This document shows, piece after piece, positions 60,620-64,000 of a stretch of 64,000 nt of DNA. The translations under genes and the position numbers were made by a program. Numbering within the stretch: the stretch's first letter is position 1; each line of letters begins with the position of its first letter. A model generated the notes under the pieces. That model was not told where the DNA came from. It worked only from the letters and a program-made list of their open reading frames with translations, and made no database searches. The stretch covers positions 4,441,701 through 4,505,700 of the forward strand of contig BSYO01000004.1 in assembly GCA_033239525.1 (NCBI GenBank), given 5' to 3'. Origin of the DNA: Nepenthes gracilis. Lineage: Eukaryota > Streptophyta > Magnoliopsida > Caryophyllales > Nepenthaceae.

Positions 60620-61202
60620 GTGATCGAATTCCACGCCATCACGACAGCGATTGCACAAGATGATCGAGTCTACAGGGTTCATCTAAATCAATGGCAAATA
60701 TCGATGATCTTCTCCCCCTCCCTTTGCATCAGCCTTCCGGTGGCGTTGTCGGTCGTGGACCCTGACTACCTCGAAGCAATCCGCAATGCTCGCCGCGGAT
60801 ATCGCGCTATCATATCTAGCCGCTTATGAGTTCCTATCAAGGATCCGGTTGGCCCTGCTTAATTTCTTCTTCTTCTGTGCTTTATCCGCTCTTGAATTTT
60901 ACAATAGCTTAACTCAACTGTCGCTTTCTCTCTCTGTCTCTCCCTTCTCCTGTGTGGACCGTAGGTGACATGACACGGGGACGTGTGGCGCCAAGATGAA
61001 GAATGGTGGTCCTAATGGCTCGATTTGGAATGAGGAAAATGGATTAAAGAAATCTATTGATTGGTTTGATGAGCTGCTTCCTTCCCATTGCTCGTCGACT
61101 GTGTATGTTTTGTTTGATGTCCAGTCATTGAGTAATCCATACACACACACTCATTACGGAAATCTTCTGTCATCAAGTATAGCGCCAACTTGTGACGAAT
61201 GA
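60620..61202 (+). CDS. Uncharacterised GC-rich ORF cluster, possible gene start
   Basis: Local GC content jumps and three plus-strand frames cluster here: 60620-60829 (ending DPDYLEAIRNARRGYRAIIS), a frame from ATG 60690 (MANIDDLLPLPLHQPSGG) that soon stops, and 60996-61202 (MKNGGPNGSIWNEENGLKKS, then IDWFDELL). CT-rich DNA between them (60920-60950) looks like a plant 5' leader. I recognise no family and cannot build a single consistent model. It may be the first exon(s) of a gene, a degraded gene, or chance. No function is proposed. Confidence 0.25.
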
Positions 61203-61661
61203 GGGAAAATTATTTTAGTGGTTCGGAAAGTATAAAGTAGGAGAGTAGGTAGGTTGTTTTTTTCCTGAAACAGGTCCAAAAGAACATGATTATTGTCTAG
61301 TAGTTTGCTGGTTGTAGCTGATGGAGAGGAAAACCACTACAAAATGTGGTGGATTTGACAAAGGTTGGTGTGGGGAATCCTATTTGCTGCCAATTGAAAC
61401 TGATCTCATGTCATGTACATATTTACCCTTAGCATGGACTGATGGACCTCCATGTTTCTATTAATTTAGTTCTCTCTATCTTTTGAAGTTAGTTTTCTAT
61501 TCTATATGAGAGGTGATTGCAGAAAAGAATTTGACGCTGCTTAATAGTTGGGAGCTTTTATTCTTGTAATCAGACTAGAGTTTGGTAGACGTGGGTTATA
61601 CATTATTTTCATTCGTTATTGTCACAAGTTCCCATTATATGCCTTCTTGGAAAAGACATAC

Positions 61662-64000
61662 TGTAATATCCCGATTTTTTTTTTTTTTTTTGAATTTTGT
61701 TAATATGACTTAGGGAATGATTAAAGTTGTAATGTGTTGTATAACTTGTGTTGTATAGTATGACTTAAGGAATGATTAAATTGGGTGCAGTGCTGTATAA
61801 TTTGTGTTGTGTTGTGTGATGATATTATTGGAAAAATGCATGAAGAAATCATGTTATATTTGTGGGAATATCATCTTCAGATTTTATGATGTGGCATGTT
61901 AGATAATGAACATTGCTAGAAAATGTTGTCAAAATGATAATGGTGTTGTTGCTAATTATGTTATTGAGTTGTTATTGTTAGGTCTGTGTTGTTGTTGGAT
62001 GGATGATTTTATTATGTTGTAGAGACAGTGTTTTGTCTTATATAGTTATGTCAGTGTTGATTGATTGATGATAGAATTGTATGGTCGTTGGATGGTTTGA
62101 GGTATTAGTCTCATGATTCTTGGTGTTTATTGGATGGTTTGATTTTGGATATTGTGGAAAAGATTGATTAAATTGATATTGAAGAGTTTTTATTTGTTAT
62201 ACATCTTTTTTATTTGTTCTACATGTATCCTACATGTTTGTGAGTCCATCATTGTTAAGGTGTGAATTTAGGAGTTAACCTGAAGGACATGAGGGTTTTA
62301 GAATGGTGAAATCAGCTTCCTTGTTGAACCTTCCTTTTTGTTGGATTTTGATATTCTAATCATTCCTTTGAACACATGATGTAGCTGAACTTTTGGCATT
62401 TGATTATCTCCTTGGACACGTTTTGTTGTTTATACTTGTTTGATAAATGCTTTCTTTGTCCTTTCTATGTGGTCGTTGATATGGACGGTTTGAGGATAAT
62501 GTATTAAGACACTACTAGGAAATTTGAGAATGTGATACTCAGCGATTCTCAGTGTAATCTATGTTATACAAAGCCTAATTCATTCTTGTTATGCTGTGAG
62601 GATCACTATGTTCCATGATGTTGATGATTCTGGAGTGAACCATCATATGGGAATTTATAGATATTTACTAAAGTTTAGTTGAGACATATCCAATCGAATC
62701 ATGTAAGGGTGATGATATATGATCTTTAGTCATTACCAATGGGAAGTTTGATTTACATTGGCCAATGGTTTAGTAATATGCTATGGAACATTGATTTTCT
62801 GGTTCTATTATATTTTGTTTAATACACATTAAATTGGTGGATTGTCTGTATGATTATATCTTTTTAAACATCATGTTGATTTACTTCTCATTCATGTTTT
62901 TTCCAACATTTAGATTGTGGATTACTTAGTATCTAGCTTACCCTTACGTTTCTTTCCTTTCAAAATAGTAAGCTTGCATGCTATTTTAGAGATTTGATAG
63001 CCTTAGTTGGAGGATGTGAATTAATTTTGTAATCCAGGTTATTTTCGATATTCTATGGTTATTGTTTGATGATTGTTGTACTATATTGAAAGACTAGGGT
63101 TATCCTAATCAACTAGTGTTTAGATCCTTTGATAACACAAAAGCACAACAGATATAAATATCTAATATACGTAAAGGATATTCTTTTCTAGATGTTGTAA
63201 AAATCAATTGATTATCTAATGAGATAATTATTACCAATAATATTACATACATTGCAGAAAGTAAAATCAACGGTTGTATTGGTGTTGAAGGAAATCATAA
63301 AAAATCCACTAGTTTTTGAGTGAAATCTTCAAGGCTAGTTAGTGGAAACAGGAACAATATAAAAGTAAACTTACAGTCTATGTGATACAGATACATTAAA
63401 TAATAGTTTATTTACTCTTAACTTGTAACTCCTATCAAGGGATTCCCTGGATTTGTTCGTAGTAATAGAACTAGATAATTTTCAGTTTTCTTAGTAATTT
63501 TGCTTCACCCGCTAGTGAATTTCCGAACACTACTGGAATCTAGTATCTATGCCACTAATGAAACTACGAAGTTTTGCATGCTGGAAATAGTGTTTATGGA
63601 TGGTAGAAAGTTTTTGGGATGAGAAAATCTTGACAATTAATTCTCAAAAGCAAAGGAAAGATCTTTTTTCTTGGAAGGATCTCTTCTTCAATAGCAATTT
63701 ATCAGAGTTTAATATCTCAAATCGTGATGGCTACAATTAGAAGAAAAGTACATTTAGTGTAGGCTGAAAACACAACAAGAAAAACTCGGTTGGGCAAAAA
63801 CTTGGAAGCAGTACATGTTTGCAGGACAGGCGCGCATCATGGATATGACGTTCCTATTATGTCTTCATGGAAAAGATGCACTCAAAAGAGGGAAGATGAA
63901 CGAATTCGTTCGAGCTTGGGAATACGGTCAATTGTTCATGTCTCCCATTATTGTTATGTACTTATGTCAAGGTCTTCAAAAGATTTGCAGATAAAAAAGT
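61662..64000 (+). mobile_element. Probable start of a gypsy-type LTR; otherwise featureless
   Basis: TGTAATATCCCGATTTT at 61662 matches the LTR end consensus seen (minus strand) at 8622 (TGTAATATCCCGG) and 20431 (TGTAATAAC). The following 2.3 kb is AT-rich, T/G-rich and without coding domains, as expected of a long LTR. No matching right end (GTGACA or GCTACA type) was found before the window ends, so extent and identity are uncertain. Confidence 0.35.

Noticed and set aside
1..64000. CRISPR arrays, operons, riboswitches, plasmid or phage features
   Set aside because: Intron-split plant genes and LTR retrotransposons throughout. The tandem repeats (31, 50, 105, 284 and 560 bp) are directly adjacent or diverged units without CRISPR-like spacers.

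Overview
This is nuclear DNA of a flowering plant, most likely a eudicot. It is AT-rich, has intron-split genes with GT-AG boundaries and plant-type protein families, and is full of nested LTR retrotransposons. I cannot name the species. No bacterial genes, CRISPR arrays, tRNA or rRNA genes were seen.

Left third (1-20.8 kb): decayed remains of a minus-strand synaptotagmin-type (SYT/NTMC2, SMP-domain) gene. Its exon pieces lie at 20.65-20.76, 20.44-20.53, 18.23-18.33, 1.81-1.93 and 1.50-1.61 kb. They carry two in-frame stops, frameshifts, a damaged splice donor and an exon cut in two by a solo LTR. Its 16-kb intron holds a Ty3/gypsy element (2600-16990), which holds a Ty1/copia element (4500-11289), which holds a solo LTR (6886-8622). 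A further solo-LTR-like insert (13315-15161) sits in the gypsy.

20.8-33 kb: repeats and AT-rich intergenic DNA. A copia element (22412-27730, target duplication AGAGG) sits in a 284-bp tandem duplication. Unexpectedly, its sequence is a colinear, fine-scale interleaving of a copia with the neighbouring 19.7-22.3 kb sequence. This looks more like a consensus or assembly artefact than a natural structure.

33.3-50.6 kb: a complete plus-strand UPL3 (HECT E3 ubiquitin ligase) gene. It has 17 coding exons, every junction keeps frame, the protein is 1888 aa, and the catalytic Cys is at 1855. Introns 5, 9 and 12 are large; intron 12 holds a 560-bp tandem duplication.

53.1-57.3 kb: a complete plus-strand MCM10 (DNA replication initiation) gene. 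It has 11 coding exons, encodes 421 aa and has a CCCH-type zinc motif.

57.3-64 kb: intergenic DNA with a roughly 50-bp minisatellite, an uncharacterised GC-rich ORF cluster near 60.6-61.2 kb, and a probable LTR start at 61662.

UPL3 (protein turnover) and MCM10 (replication) are separate nuclear genes that happen to be neighbours. I found no evidence of a novel multi-gene system.
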